50,294 bases of DNA from Polaribacter sp. IC066 (GCF_007997085.1 NZ_VORR01000033.1:1-50294), one strand, 5' to 3'; positions 36,898-46,354 are shown, numbered from the stretch's first letter. A program made the numbers and translations. The notes: a model not told the origin generated them from the sequence alone.

Positions 36898-37251
36898 ATG
36901 GAAACCAAGAAATGTTTAGAATGTGATGAAACCTTAAAAGGAAGAGTAGACAAAAAGTTTTGTTCTGATTATTGCAGAAATTCTTATAATAATAAGGTAA
37001 ATAAAGACAGTAAAAACCTCATTAGAAATATTAATAATAGACTTCGAAAAAATTACAAAATTTTATCAGAATTAAACATTTCTGGTAAAACCAAAGTAAC
37101 AAGAACAAAGTTATATGACCAAGGTTTCGATTTTCAGTTTTTTACATCAATTTATCATACCAAAACCGGCAACACCTATTTTTATATTTACAACGAAGGT
37201 TATTTAGCGTTAGAAAATGAGTTGTTTTTATTAATTAGAAAAGAAAAATAA
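36898..37251 (+). CDS. Zinc-ribbon protein of unknown function (possible fifth operon member)
   Basis: 117 residues. N-terminal zinc finger KKCLECDETLKGRVDKKFCSDYCRNSYNNK with CxxC...CxxxC, then a basic segment NLIRNINNRLRKNYKIL and a beta-rich end (KTGNTYFYIYNEGYLALE). I recall similar short proteins in many Flavobacteriia, so it may be housekeeping rather than a dedicated defence subunit. It starts 11 bases after the jetD-like gene, so it is probably transcribed with it. A role in DNA or RNA binding is an inference from the finger. Confidence 0.8.
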   Translation: METKKCLECDETLKGRVDKKFCSDYCRNSYNNKVNKDSKNLIRNINNRLRKNYKILSELNISGKTKVTRTKLYDQGFDFQFFTSIYHTKTGNTYFYIYNEGYLALENELFLLIRKEK

Positions 37252-37288
37252 ACGCACTCGTTAATGCAGCACACAAACAAATAGTGTT

Positions 37289-37756
37289 TTACTTCCAGGT
37301 ATTTCCTTTCACCTTAATTGCAGCTTTTAAAACATCTTTCTGACTTAATTGCCCAATTAATTTGCCATTTTCTATAACAGGAAACCTTCTTCTATGAGAA
37401 GAAATAAACTTAAAAGCAGCATCAAAAATATTCATATTCTTATCAATTGTATCTACATCTGTAACCATGTATTTGCCAACCGTGTTATTGGTATCAGAGG
37501 GCATATTATAATATTTACTTTCAGAAATGTGTTTAATGCAATCTGTTTCAGAAATAATTCCTATCAATTCATTATTGTCATTAACAACGGGCCCACCAGA
37601 AATTTTATAGGTAATTAATTCATTAATTACATGATCTAAAGAATCTTCAGCTTTAAAAGTAATTAAGTTTGTTGTCATATAATCAGACACTAAAATTTGA
37701 GATTCTTCTTTTTCTTGTGATGCATCTCTTTTTCCTTGAAAGCTTTTAATTCCCAT
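37289..37756 (-). CDS. CBS-domain pair protein
   Basis: 155 residues. Two CBS domains: VSDYMTTNLITFKAEDSLDHVINELI ... GGPVVNDNNELIGIISETDC, and VGKYMVTDVDTIDKNMNIFDAAFKFI ... RRFPVIENGKLIGQLSQKDVLKA. CBS pairs bind adenine nucleotides and regulate partner proteins; none is visible here. A short basic/acidic N-terminal segment (GKRDASQEKEESQI) precedes them. Convergent with the zinc-ribbon gene, with a 37-base gap. Confidence 0.9.
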   Translation of the reverse strand: MGIKSFQGKRDASQEKEESQILVSDYMTTNLITFKAEDSLDHVINELITYKISGGPVVNDNNELIGIISETDCIKHISESKYYNMPSDTNNTVGKYMVTDVDTIDKNMNIFDAAFKFISSHRRRFPVIENGKLIGQLSQKDVLKAAIKVKGNTWK

Positions 37757-37863
37757 AATTTAGTTATTTTAAGTAGTCTTCTAATTTACAGAATTTTATC
37801 TCTCCTTTTACATCCCCATAAAGTTTTTTTTATTTACTACATTTATAAAAACTTATTCCTTAA

Positions 37864-40161
37864 ATGAAAAGAGTATCTTCTATATTATCTATGCTAATTA
37901 TTTTAGGCGTTATCTATTGGAGTTTTTCTGATTTAACACCTCCTTTACCAAAAGAAAAAACCACCTTAAACACAGATTTTTCTTTAGAAAATGCATTGCA
38001 TCATCTAAAAAATATTAGCCAAAAAGCGCATTACGTGGGCTCTGAAGAACATAAAAATGTTCAAAATTATATTGTAAAAGAATTACAAAAATTAGGCTTT
38101 GAAACTGAAATACAAACTGAAACTGCCTTTCAAAAGAAATGGTTTTCTGCCACCACCACAGAGAATATTTTGGCGCGTTTGCCAGGTTCTGAAAACGGAA
38201 AAGCGTTAATGTTATTAACACATTACGACTCAAATATGCATTCATCTTTAGGTGCCAGTGATGCGGGTTCTGGCGTTGTAACTATTTTAGAGGGAATTAG
38301 AGCGTATTTAGCAAAAAATGAAACTCCTAAAAATGACTTGATCATCTTAATTTCTGATGCAGAGGAGATAGGTTTATTGGGTGCACAAGCTTTTGTTAAC
38401 GAACATTCTTGGACAGCTGATATTGGTTTAGTTTTAAATTTTGAGGCTAGAGGAAGCGGCGGACCTAGTTATATGTTAATGGAAACCAATGGAAAAAACA
38501 GTAAATTATTAACAGAATTTTTAGCTACTCAACCAAACTTTCCTGCAGCAAACTCTTTAATGTACAGCGTTTATAAAAAATTACCCAACGATACAGATTT
38601 AACGGTTTTTAGAGAAGATGCAGACATTAACGGGTTTAATTTTGCATTTATTGGGGATCACTTCGATTATCATACAGCCCAAGATTCTTATGAACGTTTA
38701 GACAGAGAAACGCTTTTACATCAAGCAGACTACCTAACAACTTCGCTTAATTATTTTGCCAATTCTGATTTAGAAAATCTAAATTCTGATGAAGATTTTG
38801 TGTATATTAATTTTCCTTTTACAAACTTGCTTACCTATCCTTTTTCTTACGTAAACACCATGTTTATTATTGCTAGTATTCTATTTCTAGTGTTACTTTT
38901 CTTCGGATTTTCTCTAAATAGAATCACTATAAAAGGTGTTTTTATAGGCTTTGTTCCTTTTCTAATTTCTATAATTTTGTGTGGTGGCATTTCTTTTTAT
39001 GGTTGGAAATTGCTACAAATTATACATCCAGCCTACGTAGATATTTTACAGGGTTTTACCTACAATGGCTATGTATATATTACTGCTTTTGTTTTCTTAA
39101 ACCTTTGGGTTTTGTTAAAAACCTACAAATACTTTAAAAAACAAGATAAAACAACAGATTTACTCGTTGCTCCTATTTTTATTTGGCTACTAGTTAATGC
39201 CCTAATTTGTATTTATTTAAAAGGGTCTGGTTTTTTTATCATTCCGGTTTTTGCTGCCTTACTCATTTTAGCAATCGCTATTTTTATGAATTTACAAGAC
39301 CGGTCTAAACGCATTCTTTTTACTATTTTATCTATTCCTACAATTTACATGTTTGCTCCCTTAATTAAAATGTTTCCTGTTGGTTTAGGTTTAAAAAATC
39401 TTTTTATAAGTGGAATTATAATTGCCCTAATTTTTGGATTGATGATTCTAACCTTTGATCATAAAAAATCGAATTGGATCTTAAAGTTTTGTGGCTTTTT
39501 TAGTATTATTTTCTTTGGATATGCGACCTATACAAGTGGTTTTTCTATCGATCATAAAAAACCAAATAGCCTTGTGTATATTCAAAATCCTGATGATCAA
39601 ACAGCTTTCTTTGCAACTTATAATACCACTTTTGATGCTTATACAGCACAAATTTTTAAGGATACAATCACTAAAGGTAGCATTTCAAATGCAGAGACTA
39701 AAAGTAAATACAATACTACTTTTAAGCATTACCAACAAACCGAATATAAAAACATTATTTCTTCTGCTATCAGTATCGAAATGGATACTATTATTGAACG
39801 TAAACGATTTTTAGAACTTGTGATCACTCCGAAAAGAAAAGTAAATAAATTAGAGTTTATAACTAAAAATCCGCTGACTCTAAACCAATTTAAAATAAAT
39901 GATGCGCTTGTACTAAACGGTAAAAGTTATACCGTTGATAAAGGAACTTTTTTATCCTATACAATTGCCAATACTGATGATGAGCTTACACTTTCGTTTA
40001 CTGTTGATGCCCATCAACCATTAGATATTATTTTAAATGAAATTTCTTATGACTTATTAACAAATCCTAATTTTTCAATTAATCCGAGATCTGAAGAAAT
40101 GATGCCGATGCCCTTTGTAACGAATGACGCTATCATTATCAGTAAAAAATTACCATTTTAG
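37864..40161 (+). CDS. M28-family peptidase with membrane domain
   Basis: 765 residues. Signal anchor at 1-22 (VSSILSMLIILGVIYWSF). M28 zinc aminopeptidase domain at about 60-310: LMLLTHYDSNMHSSLGASDAGSGVV (His, Asp ligands), LISDAEEIGLLGAQAF (catalytic Glu pair), LNFEARGSGG and GDHFDYHTAQDSYERLD (His ligand). About eight hydrophobic segments follow (330-560), and a soluble C-terminal region. The layout resembles ER metallopeptidase ERMP1/Fxna-like proteins. It probably trims peptides outside the cytoplasm. Its own promoter is not evident. Confidence 0.9.
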   Translation: MKRVSSILSMLIILGVIYWSFSDLTPPLPKEKTTLNTDFSLENALHHLKNISQKAHYVGSEEHKNVQNYIVKELQKLGFETEIQTETAFQKKWFSATTTENILARLPGSENGKALMLLTHYDSNMHSSLGASDAGSGVVTILEGIRAYLAKNETPKNDLIILISDAEEIGLLGAQAFVNEHSWTADIGLVLNFEARGSGGPSYMLMETNGKNSKLLTEFLATQPNFPAANSLMYSVYKKLPNDTDLTVFREDADINGFNFAFIGDHFDYHTAQDSYERLDRETLLHQADYLTTSLNYFANSDLENLNSDEDFVYINFPFTNLLTYPFSYVNTMFIIASILFLVLLFFGFSLNRITIKGVFIGFVPFLISIILCGGISFYGWKLLQIIHPAYVDILQGFTYNGYVYITAFVFLNLWVLLKTYKYFKKQDKTTDLLVAPIFIWLLVNALICIYLKGSGFFIIPVFAALLILAIAIFMNLQDRSKRILFTILSIPTIYMFAPLIKMFPVGLGLKNLFISGIIIALIFGLMILTFDHKKSNWILKFCGFFSIIFFGYATYTSGFSIDHKKPNSLVYIQNPDDQTAFFATYNTTFDAYTAQIFKDTITKGSISNAETKSKYNTTFKHYQQTEYKNIISSAISIEMDTIIERKRFLELVITPKRKVNKLEFITKNPLTLNQFKINDALVLNGKSYTVDKGTFLSYTIANTDDELTLSFTVDAHQPLDIILNEISYDLLTNPNFSINPRSEEMMPMPFVTNDAIIISKKLPF

Positions 40162-40462
40162 ACTTGAACAGTATTTTACGGCGCACAAAAAATATTCTTG
40201 AAAAACCAGTTTTCTGAAGGTGTACTTTGACTTATTTTTATGAAACTAACTATTTAACGGTATAAAATTGTCAAAAAATAAAAACTCAAAATATCTTTTG
40301 AGCTTGTTACTGAAAGCTAGTATCCTATTAAAAAATTTTCTACAGGCTTAAATTGACATCCATTAGAAGAATTAGTATTAGAAAAAATGAAATCTAAAAT
40401 TAGAGTAATACGTATAATAACGATATTGATTTAAGCGAAAGCATAATCATCCAACATAAAAA
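40162..40462. other. Gene-free stretch between the peptidase gene and the pyk terminator
   Basis: About 300 bases with no open frame of note. No repeat or structured element that I can support. The pyk terminator begins at 40463. Confidence 0.5.
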
Positions 40463-40492
40463 AAAAGCGTTCTGAAGATTCAGAACGCTTTT
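40463..40492. terminator. Terminator after pyk
   Basis: AAAAGCGTTCTGA (40463-40475) pairs with TCAGAACGCTTTT (40480-40492) around AGAT. Stem of 13 bp; A and T runs let it act in both directions, ending the minus-strand acpP-to-pyk operon. Confidence 0.88.
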
Positions 40493-40516
40493 CAATATCT
40501 ATTTAATACACTACTG

Positions 40517-41944
40517 TTATTTTATTTCAGTAACACGTAATGTATTTACCATTCCTTTAGACTCTGCGGGCATAGAAGCAAGATTAATTACTAAATCTCC
40601 TGTCGTTACAAAACCTTTCTCTTTGGCTATTCTATTGATGTCTTCTACAGTGTCATCTGTAGAAAAATTCTTGTCATAATAGTACGCTCTTACCCCCCAA
40701 AGAAGATTCAGTTTTCCTAAAATTCTTTTGTCTGTAGAGAATGCTAAAACATGTGTTCTTGGTCTCCAAGCAGAAATTTGAAATGCTGTATACCCACTGT
40801 TTGTTAACGTACAAATAGCAGAAGCGTCTGTATGATTTGCCATCATTGCTGCATGATGACAAATAGATTTTGTTATAAATCTATTGGTTCTAATATGAGG
40901 TGCCTCTTGTGGTACCTTAATCATTCTAGAGTTTTCTACACTTTTAATAATTTCAGACATTTTCTGAATCACTTTAAGAGGATGTTTACCCACAGAAGTT
41001 TCTCCAGAAAGCATTACTGCATCTGCCCCATCCATAATAGAATTGGCAACATCGTTTACCTCTGCTCTTGTTGGTACAGGATTATCGATCATTGTTTCCA
41101 TCATTTGAGTAGCAATAATTACAGGAATTCTTGCTCTTTTAGCGCGTCTCACTAATTTTTTCTGAATTAACGGTACGTCTTGCATTGGTATTTCTACTCC
41201 TAAATCTCCACGAGCAACCATTAATCCATCACAATAAGGAATCAGTGCATCTAAATTTTTAACCGCTTCTGGCTTTTCTATTTTTGCAATGATAGGAACT
41301 CTATAGTCTGAATGTTCTGCAATTAAATCTCGCAACATTCTTAAATCATCGGGTGTTCTTACAAAAGATAAGGCCATCCAATCTACATTTAAACCTAATG
41401 CAAACACCGCATCTTCTTTGTCTTTTTTAGTTAAAGCAGGCAAAGAAATTGCTGTATTTGGTAAGTTTACTCCTTTTTTAGACTTTAACGCACCACCAAC
41501 AACAACATTTACAACAACTTCATTTTCTTTGTTTGTAGAAACTACTTCGAACATTAGTTTACCATCATCAACCAAAATGTGTTCCCCTACTTTTACGTCT
41601 TTAGGAAAACGTTTGTAGGTCATAAAAGCTTTTTCTTTGGTACCAATACACTTTTCTGTTGTAAATTTAAACGTGTCGCCATCATTTAAAACAACGCCAT
41701 CTTCCATTACCCCAACACGTAATTTTGGGCCTTGTAAATCAGCTAAAATTGCGATGTTAAATCCGTTCTCATCATTAATTTCTCTAATGATTCTTACTTT
41801 ATTTTTAACATCTTCATAATCTGCATGAGAAAAGTTAATTCTAAAAACATTAACCCCGTTTCTTGCTAACTCTGTTAAAATTTCTTTACTATCTATTGCA
41901 GGCCCTAGCGTTGCAACTATCTTTGTTTTGTTATTATTTGGCAT
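40517..41944 (-). CDS. pyk: Pyruvate kinase
   Basis: 475 residues, full length. Motifs: KIVATLGPAI, GVNVFRINFSHADYEDV, ILADLQGPKLRVG, SLPALTKKDKEDAVFALG, IAKIEKPEAVKNLD (catalytic Lys), MVARGDLGVEIPMQDVPLIQKK (metal-binding Glu/Asp), and a C-terminal regulatory domain. It converts phosphoenolpyruvate and ADP to pyruvate and ATP. Last gene of the minus-strand operon, 3 bases after the IPExxxVDY gene. Confidence 0.97.
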   Translation of the reverse strand: MPNNNKTKIVATLGPAIDSKEILTELARNGVNVFRINFSHADYEDVKNKVRIIREINDENGFNIAILADLQGPKLRVGVMEDGVVLNDGDTFKFTTEKCIGTKEKAFMTYKRFPKDVKVGEHILVDDGKLMFEVVSTNKENEVVVNVVVGGALKSKKGVNLPNTAISLPALTKKDKEDAVFALGLNVDWMALSFVRTPDDLRMLRDLIAEHSDYRVPIIAKIEKPEAVKNLDALIPYCDGLMVARGDLGVEIPMQDVPLIQKKLVRRAKRARIPVIIATQMMETMIDNPVPTRAEVNDVANSIMDGADAVMLSGETSVGKHPLKVIQKMSEIIKSVENSRMIKVPQEAPHIRTNRFITKSICHHAAMMANHTDASAICTLTNSGYTAFQISAWRPRTHVLAFSTDKRILGKLNLLWGVRAYYYDKNFSTDDTVEDINRIAKEKGFVTTGDLVINLASMPAESKGMVNTLRVTEIK

Positions 41945-41947
41945 ATT

Positions 41948-42418
41948 TTAAAATATTAAAAAATCTTTCGATTTTAATGTATCCTTATCAATTGAATAAG
42001 AAGTAATTACTTGATCTATTGTTTTGATTTTATTTACAGTTTCTACAACAAGACTGTATGGTACGTTTCCAGAAATTTTAATAAAAAAATCTACTTTTTT
42101 CTTTTCTGGTATTAAGTACGTTTTTGTTTCTGATATTAATTGCAGTTGGCTTACTGCTGTCTGATTTTCTCTTTTTGAGCTATTTGCCAATAAAAACCAT
42201 TCAAAATCATAATTTTCATTTGAATAGTTAAATAAAGAGAAAGAAGTTGTTTCAGGCATTTTCTCAAAGCTTAAATCTTCTTTAGACTTACAAAAAAGAG
42301 TTCCTAAATTTTTATTTAATAAATACGCTAATTTATAATCTTCTAATGTGGTATGAATTCCTATTAAAGAATACTCTTCTTCACATAAAACATCTAAACC
42401 TAACGAATGAATTTGCAT
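41948..42418 (-). CDS. IPExxxVDY-family protein
   Basis: 156 residues. The name-giving motif appears as YLIPEKKKVDFFIKISG (IPE-KKK-VDF). It is a small mixed alpha/beta protein of unknown role, found between rnc and pyk in Flavobacteriaceae, as here. The start MQIHSLGLDVLCEEEYSLIGIHT and the end KSKDFLIF look complete. No catalytic pattern visible. Position between RNase III and pyruvate kinase is conserved as I recall, but has no known meaning. Confidence 0.8.
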   Translation of the reverse strand: MQIHSLGLDVLCEEEYSLIGIHTTLEDYKLAYLLNKNLGTLFCKSKEDLSFEKMPETTSFSLFNYSNENYDFEWFLLANSSKRENQTAVSQLQLISETKTYLIPEKKKVDFFIKISGNVPYSLVVETVNKIKTIDQVITSYSIDKDTLKSKDFLIF

Positions 42419-42510
42419 AAATAGTAATTAGCTTTTGCTCCATATTTTAAATGCTAAATTACTAATAGTTTATGAGCTTTACAGAGATATTAACGAAAAC
42501 GTTATCGTAG

Positions 42511-43248
42511 TTAACTAACTGAAATTTCGCTTTGAAAGGCGTAATACACTCTTTTAGAGGCTTGTTCTTCTGCCTTTTTTTTAGACGTTGCGCGTCCTTT
42601 TGCTATTTGTTCTCCGTCTATACTTATCTTAACGCTAAAGTGCTTTATGAGCTCGTTACCAGAATCTTCATAGGTATCAAACTTGTACTTTTTCTTTTGT
42701 TTCTGGCACCATTCTATGATCAATCCTTTGTAACTTGTTATTTTTCCTTCAAGCTTTTCGATATCTACATAAGGAACAATTACGTTTTCAAAAATAAATT
42801 TTTGCGAAAAATTATAGCCTTTATCTAAATAAATAGCGCCTACTAAAGCTTCAAAAATATTGCCGTGAATATTATCGCCAACATTAGCCTGGTCTACATT
42901 GCTATTTATAAAACGTATTAAATTTAAATCTTTGCCAAGCTCATTTAAATGCTCTCTACTTACAATTTTAGAGCGCATTTGCGTAAGATAACCTTCTGAA
43001 CCTGCTGGTACTTTTTTATATAAGTAAGAAGCAATTACAGAACCTAAAATAGAATCGCCTAAAAACTCTAAACGTTCGTAATTAATAGGATTTCCGTAAT
43101 CATCTAACATTTGCACAGATCTGTGCGTAAATGCTTTTTTATATTTATTAATGCTTTTAGGAGAAAAGTTAAGTAGTTTTTTTAGTTCGTAATATAACAC
43201 CTTATCTTCATCTGAATGCGGGTTAACGATTTTACGAATAAAGTTCAT
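42511..43248 (-). CDS. rnc: Ribonuclease III
   Basis: 245 residues. RIII signature NYERLEFLGDSILGSVIASYLY (catalytic Glu/Asp), second acidic region NIHGNIFEALVGAIYLDKGY, and a dsRNA-binding domain from about 170 (SYKGLIIEWCQKQKKKYKFDT ... IAKGRATSKKKAEEQASKRVYYAF). It cleaves double-stranded RNA in rRNA maturation and mRNA turnover. Three bases separate it from fabF. The 92-base spacer to the next gene has no gene. Confidence 0.97.
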   Translation of the reverse strand: MNFIRKIVNPHSDEDKVLYYELKKLLNFSPKSINKYKKAFTHRSVQMLDDYGNPINYERLEFLGDSILGSVIASYLYKKVPAGSEGYLTQMRSKIVSREHLNELGKDLNLIRFINSNVDQANVGDNIHGNIFEALVGAIYLDKGYNFSQKFIFENVIVPYVDIEKLEGKITSYKGLIIEWCQKQKKKYKFDTYEDSGNELIKHFSVKISIDGEQIAKGRATSKKKAEEQASKRVYYAFQSEISVS

Positions 43249-43251
43249 ATT

Positions 43252-44505
43252 TTACTCCTCTAATTTTCTGAAGGCCACACAAGCATTATGACCCCCAAAA
43301 CCAAACGTATTACTAATAGCTACTTTGATTTCTCTTTTTTGAGCCTTATTTAGTGTAAGGTTTAATGCTGGGTTAATATTCTCATCTATCACTGTATGGT
43401 TTATTGTTGGCGGAACGATACTGTGTTTCATTGCCAAAATAGACGCAATAGATTCTATAGCACCCGCTGCACCCAATAAATGCCCTGTCATCGATTTTGT
43501 AGAATTAATATTGATGTTTTTAGCATGATCGCCAAAAACTTCAGAAATTGCTTTTAATTCGGCAACATCACCTAAAGGCGTAGAAGTACCATGTGTATTG
43601 ATATGATCTACATCTTCTGGTTTAATACCTGAATTTTCTAAACAGTTTTTCATCACTGCAATAACACCTAAACCTTCTGGATGTGGCGCTGTCATGTGGT
43701 AAGCATCTGAAGACATACCGCCTCCAATTACCTCTGCATAAATCTTTGCCCCTCTTGCTTTGGCATGTTCATAATCTTCTAAAATGATTGCACCTGCGCC
43801 CTCGCCTAAAACAAAACCATCACGTTCTGCATCAAAAGGTCTTGAAGCAGTTTCGGGAGATTCGTTTCTCGTTGATAAAGCATGCATTGCATTAAAACCA
43901 CCAACACCAGCAAAAGCGATTGCAGCTTCAGAGCCACCCGTTACAATAACATCGCAATATCCTAATCTTATATAATTTAACGCATCTATCATTGCATTTG
44001 CAGAAGATGCACATGCAGAAACAGTTGTATAATTTGGTCCCATAAATCCGTTTTTGATGGAAATATTTCCAGGAGCAATATCTGCAATCATTTTTGGGAT
44101 AAAGAAAGGGTTAAATCTTGGTGTTCCGTCTCCAGCCTGAAAATTCATTGCTTCATTCTGAAAGGTTTCTAATCCACCAATTCCTGCTCCCCAAATTACG
44201 CCAACGCGAAATTTGTTAATTTTGTCTAAATCTAAACCAGCATCTAAAATTGCTTCATCAGAAGCTACCATAGCGTACTGCGTAAATCTATCCATTTTAC
44301 GCGCCTCTTTCCTGTCCATAAAGTCAGTAGCGGTAAAACCCTTTAATTCACATGCAAAACGAGTTTTGAACTTGGCAGCATCAAAGTAAGTGATAGGTGC
44401 TGCCCCGCTAACTCCGTTAACTAAAGCGTTCCAATATTCTTCAATATTATTACCAATTGGCGTTAATGCGCCAAGTCCAGTGACTACAACTCGTTTTAAT
44501 TGCAT
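43252..44505 (-). CDS. fabF: Beta-ketoacyl-ACP synthase II
   Basis: 417 residues from ATG at 44505 (MQLKRVVVTGLGALTPIGNN); an open frame extends 25 residues further upstream into acpP but is not part of the family. Catalytic triad: Cys in TVSACASSANAM, His in INTHGTSTPLGD, His in STKSMTGHLLGAAGA, plus the closing loop SNTFGFGGHNA. It condenses malonyl-ACP with acyl-ACP in fatty acid elongation. It follows acpP by 7 bases. Confidence 0.97.
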   Translation of the reverse strand: MQLKRVVVTGLGALTPIGNNIEEYWNALVNGVSGAAPITYFDAAKFKTRFACELKGFTATDFMDRKEARKMDRFTQYAMVASDEAILDAGLDLDKINKFRVGVIWGAGIGGLETFQNEAMNFQAGDGTPRFNPFFIPKMIADIAPGNISIKNGFMGPNYTTVSACASSANAMIDALNYIRLGYCDVIVTGGSEAAIAFAGVGGFNAMHALSTRNESPETASRPFDAERDGFVLGEGAGAIILEDYEHAKARGAKIYAEVIGGGMSSDAYHMTAPHPEGLGVIAVMKNCLENSGIKPEDVDHINTHGTSTPLGDVAELKAISEVFGDHAKNININSTKSMTGHLLGAAGAIESIASILAMKHSIVPPTINHTVIDENINPALNLTLNKAQKREIKVAISNTFGFGGHNACVAFRKLEE

Positions 44506-44512
44506 ATAAATA

Positions 44513-44749
44513 TTACTTTTTTGCTTCTTCAATATAGCTAACTGCCTGACCAACTGTTCCGATGTTTTCGGCTTGATCATCTGGAATTTGAATATCGAAT
44601 TCTTTTTCGAATTCCATAATCAACTCAACAGTATCTAAAGAATCTGCTCCTAAATCGTTTGTGAAGCTAGCTTCTGTGGTTACTTCGTTATCGTCTACGC
44701 CTAATTTGTCTACGATAATAGCTTTTACTCTTGATGCAATGTCTGACAT
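44513..44749 (-). CDS. acpP: Acyl carrier protein
   Basis: 78 residues, typical. The phosphopantetheine serine is Ser37 in [14 protein letters not shown]; acidic helix [20 protein letters not shown] follows. Carries growing acyl chains. First gene of the acpP-fabF-rnc-IPExxxVDY-pyk operon, with a good promoter element upstream. Confidence 0.98.
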   Translation of the reverse strand: MSDIASRVKAIIVDKLGVDDNEVTTEASFTNDLGADSLDTVELIMEFEKEFDIQIPDDQAENIGTVGQAVSYIEEAKK

Positions 44750-44780
44750 AATTTCTGTTTTTTTAAAATTTAAATCGGGG

Positions 44781-44788
44781 CAAAAATA
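44781..44788 (-). promoter_or_regulatory. acpP promoter -7 element
   Basis: On the minus strand this reads TATTTTTG, a perfect TAnnTTTG, about 32 bases before the acpP ATG. No exact TTTG is found 19-21 bases further up. Confidence 0.6.
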
Positions 44789-44922
44789 CGAATCTTATTA
44801 ATTCTAACTAACTTTTGTTCCGAAAATGATGACGAAAGATAATTAAAAATGTTTAATCCCTTTTAATAATCACCCGTTTTCTTAATTATTATTCTTTTTT
44901 TTGTACTCTAGAAATATAGGTT

Positions 44923-45498
44923 ATGAAGCGTATTGTTATTTTTGCTTCTGGTTCTGGATCGAACGCAGAAAACATTATTAAATTTTTTAGTCAAACTACA
45001 ACTACTAAAGTTACTCAAGTGCTGTGCAACAATGAACACGCCAAAGTATTTGAAAGATGTAAACAATTAAAAATTAATTGTTTACACTTTAATAAAACAG
45101 AATTTTCTACAACAGATATGGTTTTAAATATCTTAAAAAACAACGCAGATTTTATTGTTTTAGCTGGTTTTTTATGGAAAATTCCGCAGAAAATTATTGA
45201 TGCTTTTCCGAATAAAATCATCAATATACACCCCGCATTATTGCCAAAATATGGCGGAAAAGGAATGTACGGAATGCATGTTCACAAAGCTGTAAAAGAA
45301 AATAAAGAAATAGAAACTGGCATCACAATTCATTATGTAAATGCTAATTATGACGAAGGTGCGATCATTTTTCAAGCTAAAACGGCGTTAAATGATGAGG
45401 ATACCAAAGAAACAATAGCTAAAAAGATTCATATTTTAGAACAACGCCACTTTCCTAGCGTTATTGAAGGTATAATTTTAGAGAGAGAAATGCAGTAA
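44923..45498 (+). CDS. purN: Phosphoribosylglycinamide formyltransferase
   Basis: 191 residues, normal length. GSGSNAENIIKFF for substrate binding, GFLWKIPQKIIDAFPNKIIN, then NIHPALLPKYGGKGMYGMHV with the catalytic Asn/His, and NYDEGAIIFQ with the catalytic Asp. It transfers a formyl group from 10-formyl-THF to GAR in purine synthesis. Diverges from acpP, 173 bases apart. Confidence 0.96.
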   Translation: MKRIVIFASGSGSNAENIIKFFSQTTTTKVTQVLCNNEHAKVFERCKQLKINCLHFNKTEFSTTDMVLNILKNNADFIVLAGFLWKIPQKIIDAFPNKIINIHPALLPKYGGKGMYGMHVHKAVKENKEIETGITIHYVNANYDEGAIIFQAKTALNDEDTKETIAKKIHILEQRHFPSVIEGIILEREMQ

Positions 45499-45689
45499 AT
45501 AAAATTAATTGTGTAAAAAATAGCCATAAATGCAAAATATTTTCTGCTTTATTTCTAAAATTTTATTTTAGTGATAAAAATATAAGGAATTTTAAAATAA
45601 GCAAAATCATTTACAAAGAACTCTAAATTTTATAGACGCAGTCGCATTTGAAAAAAAAGAATGTATTTGCCAAGTAATTATAACTATCC

Positions 45690-46325
45690 ATGAGTAAGAA
45701 AAAGTTTTATGTTGTTTGGAACGGAAGAAAAACAGGTGTTTTTACTTCTTGGAATGTCTGTAAAAAACAAATCACTGGTTTTGAAAGCGCAGAATACAAG
45801 TCTTTTGCCAATTTAGACGAAGCGGAAATTGCCATCACTAAAAAATACGCAGATTATGTAGGAAAAAACACTAAAAAACCTACGTTATCATCTACAGAAA
45901 AAGCAACATACGGAACACCAAATTTAGAAAGTATTTCTGTGGATGCCGCTTGCGCTGGCAATCCTGGGAAAATGGAATATAGAGGTGTTTTAACACATAA
46001 TAAACAGCAAATTTTTATCAAAGGTCCTTTTAAAAGAGGTACCAATAATATTGGAGAATTTTTAGCTTTGGTACACGGAATCGCTTTATTAAAAAGCAAA
46101 AACCAACACAATCTTCCTATTTATTCAGATTCTAAAATTGCCATAAGTTGGATTCGTCAGAAAAAATGCAAAACAAATTTATCTTTTAATGATGAAAATA
46201 ATGATTTATTAGAGTTGATAAAAAGAGCTGAAAACTGGCTAAAAGAAAATACCTTTAAAAATCCTATTTTGAAATGGGAAACCAAAGCTTGGGGAGAAAT
46301 TCCTGCGGATTTTGGGAGGAAGTAA
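45690..46325 (+). CDS. Ribonuclease HI with N-terminal viroplasmin domain
   Basis: 211 residues. The N-terminal ~50 residues (KKKFYVVWNGRKTGVFTSWN, VCKKQITGFESAEYKSF) are a viroplasmin-type nucleic-acid-binding domain. The RNase H fold follows with the acidic quartet: Asp85 in ISVDAACAGNPG, Glu123 in TNNIGEFLALVHG, Asp147 in YSDSKIAISW and Asp207 near the end (PADFGRK). It degrades RNA in RNA-DNA hybrids. A short relic similar to its 3' end is found at 49746-49796. Confidence 0.94.
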   Translation: MSKKKFYVVWNGRKTGVFTSWNVCKKQITGFESAEYKSFANLDEAEIAITKKYADYVGKNTKKPTLSSTEKATYGTPNLESISVDAACAGNPGKMEYRGVLTHNKQQIFIKGPFKRGTNNIGEFLALVHGIALLKSKNQHNLPIYSDSKIAISWIRQKKCKTNLSFNDENNDLLELIKRAENWLKENTFKNPILKWETKAWGEIPADFGRK

Positions 46326-46337
46326 AGCCCATCCCAA

Positions 46338-46354
46338 CCTTCCCGGAGGGAAGG
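46338..46354. repeat. GC-rich extragenic hairpin after the RNase HI gene
   Basis: CCTTCCC (46338-46344) pairs with GGGAAGG (46348-46354) with a GGA loop. The surrounding text (CCCATCCCAACCTTCCCGGA) resembles extragenic repeats I recall from Flavobacteriaceae. It lies between converging genes and may help termination. Confidence 0.55.

Noticed and set aside
44506..44580. N-terminal extension of fabF into acpP
   Set aside because: MQLKRVVVTG at 44505 is the family start; the extension overlaps the acpP coding end.
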